A stretch of 56,235 nt of DNA from positions 1 through 56,235 of the forward strand of contig JAPYNQ010000027.1 of assembly GCA_028289815.1 (NCBI GenBank), in the 5' to 3' direction. A model generated the notes under the pieces. The model was not told the DNA's origin. It worked only from the letters and a program-made list of their open reading frames with translations, and searched no databases. Position 1 is the first letter of the stretch. Every line of letters starts with the position of its first letter. The translations under genes were made by a program, and so were the position numbers. Below, in pieces: positions 1-10,673 of this stretch. This DNA comes from Gammaproteobacteria bacterium. Its GTDB lineage: Bacteria > Pseudomonadota > Gammaproteobacteria > JAJDYQ01.

Positions 1-207
1 TGTCACCGGTATGTGAACGAGTTTGCTTTCCGGTTGAACGAAGGCAACTGCGAGGTCGATACCATTGACCGCATTCGTGCCTTGTTTGTCGGGATGTGCA
101 GTAAACGCCTGACTTACGCCGAACTGACTGCTTGGAAAACCGCAATGGCAATGAACAAGAAGATCGGTGCCAGTGAAAAACCGGTGGACTATTCGCACTC
201 CACGTGA
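1..207 (+). mobile_element. IS1595-family (ISXO2-like) transposase, C-terminal end
   Basis: The reading frame is open from the first base of the window and ends in TGA at 205-207, so the gene is cut by the window edge. The visible ~68 residues include YVNEFAFRLN, which matches the tail of DDE transposases of the IS1595/ISXO2 group, where a tyrosine-rich YVxEFxFRxN block closes the catalytic domain. The catalytic acidic residues lie outside the window. After the stop, an AT-rich stretch to about 250 (around ttatgcggataattccc) may contain the inverted repeat of the element, but the other end cannot be seen. Family assignment is from memory of the motif. Confidence 0.7.
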
Positions 208-373
208 GATTTATAACCGATGCTAATGCAGATTTATGCGGATAATTCCCATTTAAAGCCTAAGGATGGAGTTTCCGGATTAATTTAAGCCAGACGAACA
301 AGAGAGCGATAACGGACTTGGCGCACTAGGCAGCCCGTACGATTAAAATCGGGAAAGACCTCAGTGGCTTTTC

Positions 374-978
374 CTAGATACTCAAGAAGATCACCGTGGC
401 CAATTCGACAAGCATCTCCAGTGTATCGGTGACCGAGGTGCCGTGAAGGACATCACGCGGATACAGTGTGCTGCAATCGTCTTTTCTGCCACACCGACAG
501 ACTGCCCATTTGCCGGGATTCGCCCAAGCTGAATCGGTGCTTGTCCCCAGCAGCATTACCGCGACAAGCCCGCAGCCGACCCGATAGTCGCTGCCCCGGC
601 GCTGTAATAGGGACCGCGTTTGTTCAGATGATGCTCAAAGACGTTGAACCCATGAGCATCACACTTCACATTCTGGCAGGTCGCAAACGGCAGGCTCAGC
701 GAGAGGTAGTACTGGGCAATCGGACGCAGTGCCCGGTTCGATTTCAGGACAAAGGACTGGTCACAGTGCTTGCAGCAAAAGCGACCCTCAGCAGAAAGCC
801 GGTAACGCTCATGATTATCATCATCTTTATCCGCCGCAGACTTCTGATTTCCGACCGGCAACTCCCCGTTGTAAGGCACGCCGAAGTTTTTGCACATCGG
901 ATTGCGACACGTCGCCCAACTAAAGGAATGTCCGAACTCCGGTAAGTCAATCTCAATATTAGCCTTTGAAGAAGCCAT
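374..978 (-). pseudogene. Frameshifted zinc-ribbon, transposase-like gene
   Basis: A 140-residue frame starts at the ATG at 978. It shows paired cysteine motifs of zinc-ribbon type: CRNPMC, then CCKHC, then CQNVKC. The product reads well until GPYYSAG near 610, then runs into a stop at 556. In the neighbouring frame the sequence continues RRGSDYRVGC and stays open to 374, which is how such two-ribbon proteins usually continue, so one frameshift near 605-615 is the simplest reading. No DDE catalytic core follows, so the gene is also truncated. It lies beside an IS fragment. The zinc-ribbon pattern is seen; the link to transposases is inference. Confidence 0.5.
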
Positions 979-1165
979 GGCAAAATCCAGACAGCACACA
1001 ACTCCAGATCATGCCATTATTTTTTTCAACGAGATGAAAAACCGGAATCTAACTCTGATCGGCTGAATTTTAATAACTTACTGATTGATAACGATAAATC
1101 AGTAATATCTTGGATTATTGCTGTATAAAAAACTACAGAAAAAGTCCAAAAATTCCAAACGACTA

Positions 1166-1255
1166 TGGCGGAGAGAGAGGGATTCGAACCCTCGATACGT
1201 GTTAACGTATACTCCCTTAGCAGGGGAGCGCCTTCAGCCACTCGGCCATCTCTCC
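1166..1255 (-). tRNA. serV: tRNA-Ser (anticodon GCT), CCA encoded
   Basis: The minus strand gives a full class II tRNA. The acceptor arms GGAGAGA and TCTCTCC pair perfectly, followed by discriminator G and an encoded CCA at 1166-1168. The D arm (GGCCGAGTGGCTGAAGGC) and the anticodon loop CTGCTAA, giving GCT, match serine tRNAs. There is a long variable arm (TACGTTAACACGTA) and a T loop GGTTCGAATCC. It lies 17 bp downstream of csrA on the same strand. csrA followed by tRNA-Ser(GCT) is also found in Escherichia and Pseudomonas. Confidence 0.97.
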
Positions 1256-1272
1256 CGATTTTTCAACGGTGA

Positions 1273-1467
1273 TTATTTCCTGTTTTCATGTCGCTCGAGG
1301 GGAGGCTGATTGAGGATTTGGTCATGAATTTCCTTGCGGTGTATCGCTACATCATTCGGCGCATTCACGCCCAGCCGGACCTGATTTCCCCTGACTCTTA
1401 ATACTGTTACGGAAATATTATCCCCAATCATTAACGTCTCACCTGCTCTCCTAGTTAATATCAGCAT
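1273..1467 (-). CDS. csrA: Carbon storage regulator CsrA/RsmA
   Basis: A 64-residue protein that begins [10 protein letters not shown] and contains [10 protein letters not shown] and [18 protein letters not shown], the hallmark of CsrA/RsmA. These dimeric RNA-binding proteins recognise GGA in mRNA leaders and repress or stabilise messages for carbon metabolism, motility and biofilm formation. The start at 1467 is chosen over a longer frame because the family begins there and AAGGAG lies 7 bases upstream. The C-terminal tail ends ERHENRK. It sits between lysC and tRNA-Ser(GCT), an arrangement known from pseudomonads. Confidence 0.97.
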   Translation of the reverse strand: MLILTRRAGETLMIGDNISVTVLRVRGNQVRLGVNAPNDVAIHRKEIHDQILNQPPLERHENRK

Positions 1468-1608
1468 TACGCTTCTCCTTGCTCTCCGGAACGCCCCTAT
1501 GGTATGATATTTCCACCTTATCTGCTTCAAGTTTTTACCAAGCCACTCTTGATTTACTACAAACAATTAGTATCACTCAGCAGGCGAGCAAAGACCAATT
1601 ATAAATGC

Positions 1609-2826
1609 CTACTCTTGTTCAAGTTCAAATTTTTCATGCAGGGCACGCACTGCCAACTCCAGATACTTTTCATCAATCACGACCGAAATTTTGATTTCGG
1701 ATGTTGATATCATCTGTATGTTAATACCTTCATTGGCCAGCGATTCAAACATGCCACTGGCAATTCCGGCATGGGAACGCATACCAACACCAACGATGGA
1801 TACTTTTACAATTTTGGGGTCACCGGTCACTTCGCGTGCTCCCAGATCTGTAGCGACACGGCGTAGAACTTGCCGCGCCTTGTCGTAATTATTGCGATGG
1901 ACGGTAAACGTAAAATCAGTCATATCATCCTGCCCCACATTCTGCACGATCATGTCAACTTCTAGGTTATCATTCGCAATCGGTCCTAGTATGCGATATG
2001 CCACACCCGGATGGTCCGGCACACCGGCGATGGTCAGCTTGGCTTCATCTCGATTAAAGGCGATACCTGAAATTTTTGGTTGTTCCATTCCTGCTTCCTC
2101 ATAGCTAATCAATGTACCCTCGCCCTCTTCAAATGAGGATAGCACTCTTAATGGCACATTATACTTGCCCGCAAATTCAACAGCACGGCTCTGCAATATC
2201 CTAGAACCGAGGCTGGCCATTTCTAACATTTCTTCAAATGTAATGCGGGATAACCGGCGAGCTTCGGGAACAACCCGCGGATCGGTTGTGTACACACCAT
2301 CAACATCGGTAAATATCTGGCATTCATCGGCTTCAAGTGCAGCAGCCAGTGCCACTGCCGTTGTATCTGAGCCTCCGCGGCCCAGTGTGGTGACATTGCC
2401 ATTTTCATCAACTCCCTGGAACCCGGCAATCACAGTCACCCGTCCGGCAGCCAGATCTCTCTTTATTGCGGAGCTATCAATATTACGGATGCGTGCCTTG
2501 GAATGAACGTCATCAGTGAGGATACGCACCTGCCCACCAGTGTAGGAGCGTGCCGCCTGACCGCATTCCTGGAGCGCCATGCTTAACAGAGCGATAGTAA
2601 CCTGCTCGCCGGTAGAGACCAGCACATCATATTCGCGTGCCACAGGCTGCCTGCTGATCTCGTTAGCCAGACCAATAAGCCGATTGGTTTCGCCACTCAT
2701 GGCGGAAACCACGATGACCAAATCGTGCCCTTTCTTCCTGTAGCAGATAATTTTACTGGCTACCGCACGGATGCGCTCTGTTGTTCCTACCGAGGTTCCG
2801 CCATATTTTTGAACAACTAATGCCAA
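1609..2826 (-). CDS. lysC: Aspartate kinase (aspartokinase), LysC type
   Basis: 405 residues. It phosphorylates L-aspartate with ATP, the first step toward lysine, threonine, methionine and diaminopimelate. The kinase domain (about 1-245) opens with VVQKYGGTSVG and carries FTDVDGVYTTDPR. Two ACT domains follow (about 265-400), with IVGVGMRSHAGIA and INIQMISTSEIKISVV, where allosteric lysine or threonine binds in this family. Length and domain order match the monofunctional enzyme encoded upstream of csrA in pseudomonads. alaS lies 117 bp upstream on the same strand. The stop codon is TAG, which shows that amber terminates a normal gene here. Confidence 0.96.
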   Translation of the reverse strand: MALVVQKYGGTSVGTTERIRAVASKIICYRKKGHDLVIVVSAMSGETNRLIGLANEISRQPVAREYDVLVSTGEQVTIALLSMALQECGQAARSYTGGQVRILTDDVHSKARIRNIDSSAIKRDLAAGRVTVIAGFQGVDENGNVTTLGRGGSDTTAVALAAALEADECQIFTDVDGVYTTDPRVVPEARRLSRITFEEMLEMASLGSRILQSRAVEFAGKYNVPLRVLSSFEEGEGTLISYEEAGMEQPKISGIAFNRDEAKLTIAGVPDHPGVAYRILGPIANDNLEVDMIVQNVGQDDMTDFTFTVHRNNYDKARQVLRRVATDLGAREVTGDPKIVKVSIVGVGMRSHAGIASGMFESLANEGINIQMISTSEIKISVVIDEKYLELAVRALHEKFELEQE

Positions 2827-2943
2827 CGAATTTTCTTATATCTTATAACTGGTTTTTGCATCAAGGCTATATTGTAAAAACAGCGAGAGCATAAGCCAAT
2901 AAATAATGGGAAATTGAAAACCCTGATTCCATCAAAACACTCT

Positions 2944-5583
2944 CTATAATACCGGTTCGCCGATCAGGCGCCGCTCAACCCAGCCGGCTACCGACCGCAA
3001 GGCCTCCGGCAATGCATTGACATCGCTACCTCCCCCCTGCGCCATATCGGGACGACCACCACCACGGCCACCGACCTGTTCGGCCACCATGTTGACCAAC
3101 TCACCGGCAGGAATTCGCTTGCTGGCATCTTTGCTGACACCGGCAATCAAACGGACCTTACCTTTTTCGACACCAGCCAGGACAATAGCAGCAGTACCCA
3201 GCCGGTCCTTCAGCTGATCAACCGTCTCTCGCAACATTTTCATATCGGCATTGTCCAGAGTCTCAGCCAGTACCCTGATACCGGCAGTCTCGGTTGCCCT
3301 GTCAGCCATATCATTGCCCCGGGAACTTGCCAGAACCGACTTGATCTGTTCCAGCTCCTTGTCCACCACACGCAGGCGCTCCATCATGGAGCGCACACTG
3401 TTTGCGATATCATGACGCGGACCTTTGACAATGGATGAAACTCTATCCAACTCGGCTTCCGTGCGGTATATCACATCAAGCGCGGTATCTCCGGTGACGG
3501 CTTCAATACGGCGCACACCTGCTGCAATCCCTGATTCCTGAGTGAGTTTGAAGAAACCAATATCACCGGTTCGCGCTACATGAGTACCGCCGCACAGCTC
3601 CAAGGAGAAATCACCTAGGCTTAGTACGCGAACTTCATCATCATACTTCTCGCCGAATAGCGCCATCGCACCTTCGGCAATGGCATCATCAAGCATCATC
3701 AGTCTGGTCCGTGCCTCGTGATTGCATCGGATTTGCTGATTGACCATACGCTCAACGGTGCAGAGCTCATCCGGCCTGACTGGTTCCGGATGAGAGAAGT
3801 CGAAGCGCAAATGATCAGGCGCGACAAGAGAACCTCTCTGTGTCACATGGCCCCCCAATACCTGGCGCAACGCCGCATGCAGCAAGTGAGTTGCCGAATG
3901 ATTCAAGGTGATGGAGCGACGACGTTTGCGGTCAATGACCAGCTTTACCCGTTCACCGACATGCAACTCACCTTGCTGCAGCTTGCCAATGTGTACAATT
4001 GAATTCACCTGCTTGCGGGTATCCAATACCTCAAACAGGGCCGAGGCGGTCGCTATCGTACCCCGGTCACCAACTTGGCCACCGGACTCAGCGTAAAAAG
4101 GCGTTTCGTTCAGTACCACCGAGCCTTCCTGTCCACATTTCAGTTGGCTTGTGGCCTGCCCCTCGTATATCAGTACGGTAATCTCTGATGCACCGTCAAA
4201 GTGATCGTAACCGGTGAAGTCGGTCTTCATATCTGCACTGACTGCCTTATTATAGTCTGCTTTGAAGCTGCCCGCGGCACGGGCACGCTGACGCTGCTCG
4301 TCCATACAGGCCTCAAAACCTTCCATATCCATACCCAAATTGCGTTCACGAGCAATATCGGCCATCAGATCAACGGGAAAACCATAGGTGTCATAAAGCC
4401 GAAAAATTGTTGCCCCCGGAATATCGCCGGAAGACATACCATGAATATCCTGCTCAAGGATTTTGATGCCCTGCTCCAGCGCTTCGGCAAAGCGTCTTTC
4501 CTCCTGTTGCAGTACCTGTTCAACCTGGATGCGTGCCGCATTCAGCTCCGGATAGGCATCTCCCATCTCATGGCAGAGCGGACCAACCAGCTTGTAGAAA
4601 AACGGGCCTTTTGCGCCGAGCTGCTTGCCGTGGCGGATTGCACGGCGAATAATCCTGCGCAACACATAACCCCGGCCATCGTTGGACGGCAGCACACCAT
4701 CAACTATCAGATAGGAACAGCTGCGAATATGGTCGGCAATAACCCGCAACGATTTTTGCTGACGATTTTTAACGCCAATAACTCCAGCCGCCGCCTGTAT
4801 CAAGTTAATAAAGAGATCCGTTTCATAATTTTCATGAACACCTTGCAACACGGCAGCCAGTCGCTCCAACCCCATGCCGGTATCAACTGAAGGTTTAGGT
4901 AAAGGGTACATTTGGCCGGTTTCATCGCGATTAAACTGTATGAAAACAAGATTCCAGATCTCAATATAGCGGTCACCATCACCTTCTTCGGTACCGGGAG
5001 GACCTCCCTGACATTGCGGGCCGTGATCGTAGAAAATCTCCGTACAAGGGCCGCAGGGGCCAGTATCTCCCATAGACCAGAAATTATCGCTTTCATAACG
5101 CCTACCGCCGGGTTTATCGCCAATCCGAGAAAAACGCTCAGGGTCAACACCAATTTGCCGCAACCAGATATCGGCTGATTCATCGTCTTCTTCATAAACT
5201 GTTACCCACAGACGCTGCTCAGGCAAGCCGGCCTCCTCGATCAGAAAATCCCAAGCCAATCTGATCGCATCTTTCTTGAAATAGTCACCAAAACTGAAAT
5301 TCCCCAACATTTCAAAAAAGGTATGGTGACGGGCAGTATAACCAACATTCTCCAGATCATTGTGCTTGCCACCGGCACGCACACAGCGCTGGGAACTTGC
5401 TGCACGGAGATAGCCACGTTGCTCGTGCCCTAAAAAGACATCCTTGAAGGGCACCATTCCGGCATTGGTAAACAACAATGTCGAATCATTCGACGGCACC
5501 AGCGTAGCACTCGGAACGACTTCGTGGCCTCTGTCCCGGAAATAATTAAGAAACATCTGACGAATTTCTGCGCTGCTTTTCAT
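2944..5583 (-). CDS. alaS: Alanine--tRNA ligase
   Basis: 879 residues from the ATG at 5583. A longer frame reaches 5661, but the family starts at [12 protein letters not shown], equivalent to the Escherichia start. The class II catalytic core is N-terminal ([34 protein letters not shown]). The tRNA-recognition region comes next, then the editing domain with [12 protein letters not shown] and CGGTHV (zinc-binding His and Cys), and the C-Ala oligomerisation domain with the glycine-rich [15 protein letters not shown]. It charges tRNA-Ala and clears mischarged Ser/Gly. It lies between recX and lysC, as part of a recX-alaS-csrA neighbourhood. Confidence 0.98.
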   Translation of the reverse strand: MKSSAEIRQMFLNYFRDRGHEVVPSATLVPSNDSTLLFTNAGMVPFKDVFLGHEQRGYLRAASSQRCVRAGGKHNDLENVGYTARHHTFFEMLGNFSFGDYFKKDAIRLAWDFLIEEAGLPEQRLWVTVYEEDDESADIWLRQIGVDPERFSRIGDKPGGRRYESDNFWSMGDTGPCGPCTEIFYDHGPQCQGGPPGTEEGDGDRYIEIWNLVFIQFNRDETGQMYPLPKPSVDTGMGLERLAAVLQGVHENYETDLFINLIQAAAGVIGVKNRQQKSLRVIADHIRSCSYLIVDGVLPSNDGRGYVLRRIIRRAIRHGKQLGAKGPFFYKLVGPLCHEMGDAYPELNAARIQVEQVLQQEERRFAEALEQGIKILEQDIHGMSSGDIPGATIFRLYDTYGFPVDLMADIARERNLGMDMEGFEACMDEQRQRARAAGSFKADYNKAVSADMKTDFTGYDHFDGASEITVLIYEGQATSQLKCGQEGSVVLNETPFYAESGGQVGDRGTIATASALFEVLDTRKQVNSIVHIGKLQQGELHVGERVKLVIDRKRRRSITLNHSATHLLHAALRQVLGGHVTQRGSLVAPDHLRFDFSHPEPVRPDELCTVERMVNQQIRCNHEARTRLMMLDDAIAEGAMALFGEKYDDEVRVLSLGDFSLELCGGTHVARTGDIGFFKLTQESGIAAGVRRIEAVTGDTALDVIYRTEAELDRVSSIVKGPRHDIANSVRSMMERLRVVDKELEQIKSVLASSRGNDMADRATETAGIRVLAETLDNADMKMLRETVDQLKDRLGTAAIVLAGVEKGKVRLIAGVSKDASKRIPAGELVNMVAEQVGGRGGGRPDMAQGGGSDVNALPEALRSVAGWVERRLIGEPVL

Positions 5584-5816
5584 AAACTGGTAAGTCCATA
5601 TCACTAACAGGCCATTGAAATCAGCCCATGCAAACATGGGACAAAACAAAAATGACTGCAAAAGAGCATTTTACATGTTACATGCGGTAAATGAGCATTT
5701 TGAGGACATTTTTAACGCCGTATCACGTTGCATGAATAGAATTTCAATAACCTGGTAAAAAAATGAGAACAGATTCTGACACAATTAGAATTACCAAACA
5801 GCCATTGCAACTTAAA

Positions 5817-6284
5817 TCAGGTGTCATCGTCACCAAAAACAGACCGAATCTGCTCACCTGAAAATCCTCGCTGTCTCAGAAACCCTGAGCGCTTTGCCTT
5901 TTCACTGTAATCAAGAGGCAGCCTATCGGCAAATTTCTTCTGATACACTCTGGCAGCCAACCCGCACCAGTCGAACTCTCTCGAGCTTAATATCTCCTCA
6001 ATCTGCATGACATCAATACCCCTCTGCTCTAATTGCATGGCAATCTTGAGCGGCCCATACCCGCACTCAAACCGTGACTGCGCATAGGATTCGGCAAAGC
6101 GCCGGTCACTCTGTAAGCCCTTTTCCACCAACCTCTGCAGGGCCTGTTCAATTTCCTTATCGCTGTAATCGCGTGCAGCAAGTTTGTGTCTTAACTCCTG
6201 CCTGGAATGCTCCCGGCGGGCCAGCAAACTCACCGCTTTGTGCAACACTGTAAAACCTTGCCTGAAACCTGCCGGCTTACCCAT
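5817..6284 (-). CDS. recX: Regulatory protein RecX
   Basis: 155 residues with the three-helix RecX repeats: LLARREHSRQELRHKL, then DKEIEQALQRLVEKGLQSDRRFAE, then GPLKIAMQLEQRGI, and a last repeat ending RQRGFSGEQIRSVF. RecX binds along RecA filaments and limits RecA activity. In many gammaproteobacteria it directly follows recA. Here pyrF lies 6 bp upstream on the same strand and no recA is visible, although alaS still follows as expected. No clear LexA operator was seen upstream, so expression probably follows pyrF. Confidence 0.93.
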   Translation of the reverse strand: MGKPAGFRQGFTVLHKAVSLLARREHSRQELRHKLAARDYSDKEIEQALQRLVEKGLQSDRRFAESYAQSRFECGYGPLKIAMQLEQRGIDVMQIEEILSSREFDWCGLAARVYQKKFADRLPLDYSEKAKRSGFLRQRGFSGEQIRSVFGDDDT

Positions 6285-6290
6285 TCGTTA

Positions 6291-6986
6291 CTACTCGACC
6301 AACTCTGCATTGATCATATTTAGAACCTGAACTGGCTCTTCAGCCTGATTAACCGGGCGACCAATCACCAAGTAACTGGCACCAGCCGCAATAGCCCGAG
6401 CAGGCGTCATAATACGTTTCTGATCGTTCATATCTGTTCCTTCAGGACGGATACCCGGCGTCACAAGCTCAAAACCGGCACCATGAGACTGTCGCAGGCG
6501 CTGCACCTCAAGAGCAGAACACACCACACCATCCAAACCTGCCTGCGCCGCTAATGCCGCCAGTCGATCAACATTTTCGGCAGGACCACCTACCAGACCT
6601 ATGCCCTGTAAATCGGAAGTGTCCAGGCTGGTCAGAATGGTTACCGCCAGACAGAGCGGACGTTTTTTGTAACCGGCAACTGCCTCCGCAGCTGCCTCCA
6701 TCATCTGTAAACCGCCCAAAGCATGGACATTTACCATCCATACACCCAACTCTGCAGCCACGCGACAAGCCGCCGCTACCGTATTCGGAATATCATGAAA
6801 TTTCAGGTCCAGAAAAACCTGAAAACCCCTGGATTGTATTGACTCGACAACCCGCGCTCCCTCCCGAACAAATAACTCCTTGCCTACCTTCAGCCGGCAT
6901 ATTGAAGGATCAAGCCGATTCACCAACGCGACAGCCGATGCCATGTCTGAAAAATCCAATGCGACGATTACTTTCGGGTCATCCAC
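6291..6986 (-). CDS. pyrF: Orotidine 5'-phosphate decarboxylase
   Basis: 231 residues from a GTG start at 6986. A TTG five codons upstream would extend the frame, but GGAG sits 9 bases before the GTG and the family begins DPKVIVALDF. It converts OMP to UMP, the last step of de novo pyrimidine synthesis. Seen are the N-terminal ALDF strand, the catalytic block FLDLKFHDIPNTV (Lys and Asp of the active tetrad), TPGIRPEG, and the phosphate-binding end YLVIGRPV. It is the first gene of an apparent operon with recX (6 bp gap) and is divergent from mfd. Confidence 0.96.
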   Translation of the reverse strand: MDDPKVIVALDFSDMASAVALVNRLDPSICRLKVGKELFVREGARVVESIQSRGFQVFLDLKFHDIPNTVAAACRVAAELGVWMVNVHALGGLQMMEAAAEAVAGYKKRPLCLAVTILTSLDTSDLQGIGLVGGPAENVDRLAALAAQAGLDGVVCSALEVQRLRQSHGAGFELVTPGIRPEGTDMNDQKRIMTPARAIAAGASYLVIGRPVNQAEEPVQVLNMINAELVE

Positions 6987-7200
6987 TACTCCCCACTCCA
7001 AGAAACCTTGCTCTATTCGAAGTTTCCCTTAATTCCTGAAAAATTTTATGTTAGCCGTTTATGCACAAAAAATCGCGATTGTTTCTGTCTAAGAAAACCT
7101 GCGACAAACCCGAGGCAATCCACGGGCCACCGAGCGGTTAAAGATGATCAACACATATGGGACAATACCAACTCCTGAATGATTCTGCTTAAGTCACATC

Positions 7201-10200
7201 ATGTCGTTGTTCATCGTACCCGAAATTCTCAACAAGCCTGACCACCAATATCAGTGGGGCCAATTATATGGTCCAAGCTACGGATTACTGCTACGACAGA
7301 CCGCCATAACGGTTGATGCGCCACTGCTGATTGTGGTCTCCGGCAGTCAGGAAGCTGATGAGTTACTCGGACAGCTTGACTTTTTTACCAACGACACGCT
7401 GCCTGTCCGCTACTTCCCTGATTGGGAGACCCTGCCCTATGATGTGTTTTCTCCCCACCAAGACATTACATCCGCACGCCTTGAGGTATTATCACAACTA
7501 CCCTCCCTCAAACGCGGCTTGCTGATTACAACAACCAGCACCCTGATGCAGCGGCTGGCACCTGTCGAGTATATACAGACCCATGCCATGATACTGAAAA
7601 ATGGTGACATGCTGGATATTGACACATTCCGCACACGGCTCGGTAATGCCGGATATTATGCCGTACCACAGACCACCCAGCATGGTGAATTTGCGGTGCG
7701 CGGTTCCCTGATAGATGTTTATCCGATGGGCTTCGAGTTCCCCTATCGAATTGATCTGTTTGACAAAGAAATTGAGTCTATCCGTATCTTCGATCCAGAA
7801 AGCCAGCGCACTATTGAGTCTGTCGAAGAAATTAGTCTGCTACCGGCCAGAGAGTTCCCTCTGGATGAAAATGGAATCCGGTTGTTCCGCCGGCAGTTCC
7901 GCCGCAAATTTGAAGGCAATCCCAAGAGCTGCCCTATCTATAACGATATCAGCGACGGTCTGGCCAGCGCAGGAGCAGAGTACTATTTACCTCTGTTTTT
8001 CGAAGAGACAGCCACTTTATTCGATTATTTACCCCCAAACACCATCATTACGCTCCTGGATGAAGCTATTGCCGGAACCGAAGGCTTTCATCAGCAGATT
8101 GAGGCACGTTACGAATCTTACCAACACGATATCACACGCCCTGTTCTTGCTCCGGAACAGCTTTACATGAATGCCGACCAATTAGATACAGCTATCCGTA
8201 ACCATGCATGCCTGAATTTGCAACACTACACCTGTGAAAAAGAAACTAAATTCATCAGGAATTTCAATACTGCGCCCATCCCGGATATGCACATTAACAC
8301 ACACGCAGAAGATCCGGCATCGGCACTCAGGCAGTTCATCAGAGACTTTCATGGCAGCGTACTACTGACCAGTGAAACCCGTGGTCAACGCGAAATACTG
8401 CTCGACCTGTTACGCGGTTGTGATATACGACCGGCACTGAGAGAGTCGTGGCATGACTTTATTACCAATCCGGCGCCGCTTTGTCTGACAGTATCAGACA
8501 TCAGCACCGGCATGATACTGAAAGGCAGGCAGATCGCGATTATATCGGATCAACAGATACTGAGCCAACGTACACACCAGCTATCTGGTCGTCGCCGCCG
8601 CCGAGATGCCGGTCAGGTATTTACAGATTTGGTAGAGCTGCATATCGGTTCGCCTGTCGTCCATGAGGGACACGGAATCGGACGCTACCTCGGCCTACAG
8701 ACACTGCATGTCAATGGTTATGACGAAGAATTTCTTGCCCTAGAATATGCCGGCAACAACAGGCTGTATGTCCCGGTCGCGTCTTTACACCTGATCAATC
8801 GTTACAGTGGTGGTCCGGAAGAGACCGCTCCGTTACATCACTTGGGCGGCGAACAATGGGCCAGAGTTAAACGCAAGGCTACCCAGAGGATACGTGACAT
8901 TGCAACAGAACTGCTCGACATCTACGCTCGCCGTGAGGCACGGCCCGGATACAGTCATATCCTTGACCATGTAGAATATGATACCTTTGCCGAGAGCTTT
9001 CCTTTTGAGGAAACTGAAGATCAACTCAATGCCATCAATAGCGTCATTGAAGATCTGCAATCCGGCCGACCTATGGATCGCGTGGTGTGCGGTGATGTCG
9101 GTTTCGGCAAGACTGAGGTCGCCATGCGAGCAGCCTTTGTTGCAACACAGTCCGGCAAGCAGGTCGCAATTCTGGTACCAACTACACTGCTGACCCAGCA
9201 ACACCTTCAAAACTTTCGTGACCGTTTTGCAGACTGGCCGATCAAAGTCGAGGCATTATCCCGCTTTCGCAGCACAAAGGAAGCCAGCACCATTATTAAA
9301 CAGCTAAAAAACGGCGAGATTGATATTATCATCGGGACCCATAAACTTTTGCAAAAAAGTATGCAATTCAAAGACCTCGGCCTATTAATTATTGATGAAG
9401 AACATCGCTTTGGGGTCCATCAGAAAGAAAAGATAAAGAAACTGCGCAGCCAGGTTGATATACTGACACTCACAGCAACGCCCATTCCCAGAACACTGAA
9501 TATGTCACTATCCGGACTACGAGACCTGTCTATTATTGCCACTCCACCAATGCAGCGACTATCAGTAAAAACATTCGTTAACGAATGGCGTGACCAGCTG
9601 ATCCAAGAGGCATGTCTGCGTGAAATCAAACGTGGCGGCCAAGTCTATCTCCTGCATAACGACATTAGCACGATTGAAAAAACGGCCGGCAAAATCCGCG
9701 AACTGATTCCCGAGGCGCGAGTCGAGATTGCTCATGGTCAAATGCGCGAGCGGAAACTGGAACAGATTATGCTTGATTTTTACCATCGCAAATATAATGT
9801 GCTGGTCTGTACAACCATTATTGAAAGTGGCATTGACGTACCAACGGCCAATACCATCCTGATGAATCATGCCGACAAGTTCGGCCTAGCGCAGCTTCAT
9901 CAATTGCGCGGACGTGTCGGACGCTCGCATCATCAGGCATATGCCTACCTCATTATTCCACCCCGCAAAACCATGACGGCTGATGCCATCAAGCGTATAG
10001 AAGCGGTAGAATCACTGGAAGATCTTGGTGCCGGATTTTCACTGGCAAGCCATGATCTGGAGATTCGCGGCTCGGGGGAACTGCTAGGAGAGGAACAGAG
10101 CGGTCAAATAACCGAAATCGGTTATGCCATGTACACCGATCTGCTGAAACGCGCAGTCAGTGCACTCAAGTCAGGGAAAATACCGGAACTGGACCAGCCT

Positions 10201-10656
10201 CTGCATCAGGCGCCAGAAATTAATCTGCACATACCCGCCCTGCTACCGAATGAATATCTGCCGGATGTTCATACCCGGCTGATTCAATATAAGCGCATTG
10301 CCAATGCTGAGGACAAGGCCGCCCTAAAAGATTTGCGAGTGGAAATGATTGACAGATTTGGCCTGTTGCCAGATGCTGCCAACAACCTGTTTGCTCTGGC
10401 CGAGCTAAAGATACAATCACTGCGACTCGGTATCCTGAAGATTACTGCCAACAATACGGGAGCGCGTATTGTATTTGATGAACAACCCAACGTAGATATC
10501 AATCACCTGGTTGAATTAATCCGACAATCTCCGGATATTTATCGCTTTGATGGTAAAAACAAATTCAGATTACATATAGAAATGCCAGAAGCAGAAGACC
10601 GCTTTAATGTAATTTCACAGCTACTAACCCAACTAGACATGAGAAAGGCCGCGTAA
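7201..10656 (+). CDS. mfd: Transcription-repair coupling factor Mfd
   Basis: 1151 residues, full length. Mfd removes RNA polymerase stalled at DNA lesions and recruits UvrA. The UvrB-like N-terminal region is seen (YFPDWETLPYDVFSPHQD, RGSLIDVYP). The RNA-polymerase-interacting domain contains VHEGHGIGRYLGL. The SF2 translocase has Walker A GDVGFGKTE near residue 631, DEEH near 732, LTATPIPRTL, and motif VI QLRGRVGRSHHQAYAY. The C-terminal TRCF domain starts around LPNEYLPDVHTRLIQYKRI. It is divergent from pyrF and is followed after 17 bp by a csiV-like gene, a pairing common in gammaproteobacteria. Confidence 0.98.
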   Translation: MSLFIVPEILNKPDHQYQWGQLYGPSYGLLLRQTAITVDAPLLIVVSGSQEADELLGQLDFFTNDTLPVRYFPDWETLPYDVFSPHQDITSARLEVLSQLPSLKRGLLITTTSTLMQRLAPVEYIQTHAMILKNGDMLDIDTFRTRLGNAGYYAVPQTTQHGEFAVRGSLIDVYPMGFEFPYRIDLFDKEIESIRIFDPESQRTIESVEEISLLPAREFPLDENGIRLFRRQFRRKFEGNPKSCPIYNDISDGLASAGAEYYLPLFFEETATLFDYLPPNTIITLLDEAIAGTEGFHQQIEARYESYQHDITRPVLAPEQLYMNADQLDTAIRNHACLNLQHYTCEKETKFIRNFNTAPIPDMHINTHAEDPASALRQFIRDFHGSVLLTSETRGQREILLDLLRGCDIRPALRESWHDFITNPAPLCLTVSDISTGMILKGRQIAIISDQQILSQRTHQLSGRRRRRDAGQVFTDLVELHIGSPVVHEGHGIGRYLGLQTLHVNGYDEEFLALEYAGNNRLYVPVASLHLINRYSGGPEETAPLHHLGGEQWARVKRKATQRIRDIATELLDIYARREARPGYSHILDHVEYDTFAESFPFEETEDQLNAINSVIEDLQSGRPMDRVVCGDVGFGKTEVAMRAAFVATQSGKQVAILVPTTLLTQQHLQNFRDRFADWPIKVEALSRFRSTKEASTIIKQLKNGEIDIIIGTHKLLQKSMQFKDLGLLIIDEEHRFGVHQKEKIKKLRSQVDILTLTATPIPRTLNMSLSGLRDLSIIATPPMQRLSVKTFVNEWRDQLIQEACLREIKRGGQVYLLHNDISTIEKTAGKIRELIPEARVEIAHGQMRERKLEQIMLDFYHRKYNVLVCTTIIESGIDVPTANTILMNHADKFGLAQLHQLRGRVGRSHHQAYAYLIIPPRKTMTADAIKRIEAVESLEDLGAGFSLASHDLEIRGSGELLGEEQSGQITEIGYAMYTDLLKRAVSALKSGKIPELDQPLHQAPEINLHIPALLPNEYLPDVHTRLIQYKRIANAEDKAALKDLRVEMIDRFGLLPDAANNLFALAELKIQSLRLGILKITANNTGARIVFDEQPNVDINHLVELIRQSPDIYRFDGKNKFRLHIEMPEAEDRFNVISQLLTQLDMRKAA

Positions 10657-10673
10657 GCGGACACAGTGCTGCC

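Noticed and set aside
4201-4890. 229-codon plus-strand frame
   Set aside because: It lies entirely opposite alaS and shows no domain pattern.
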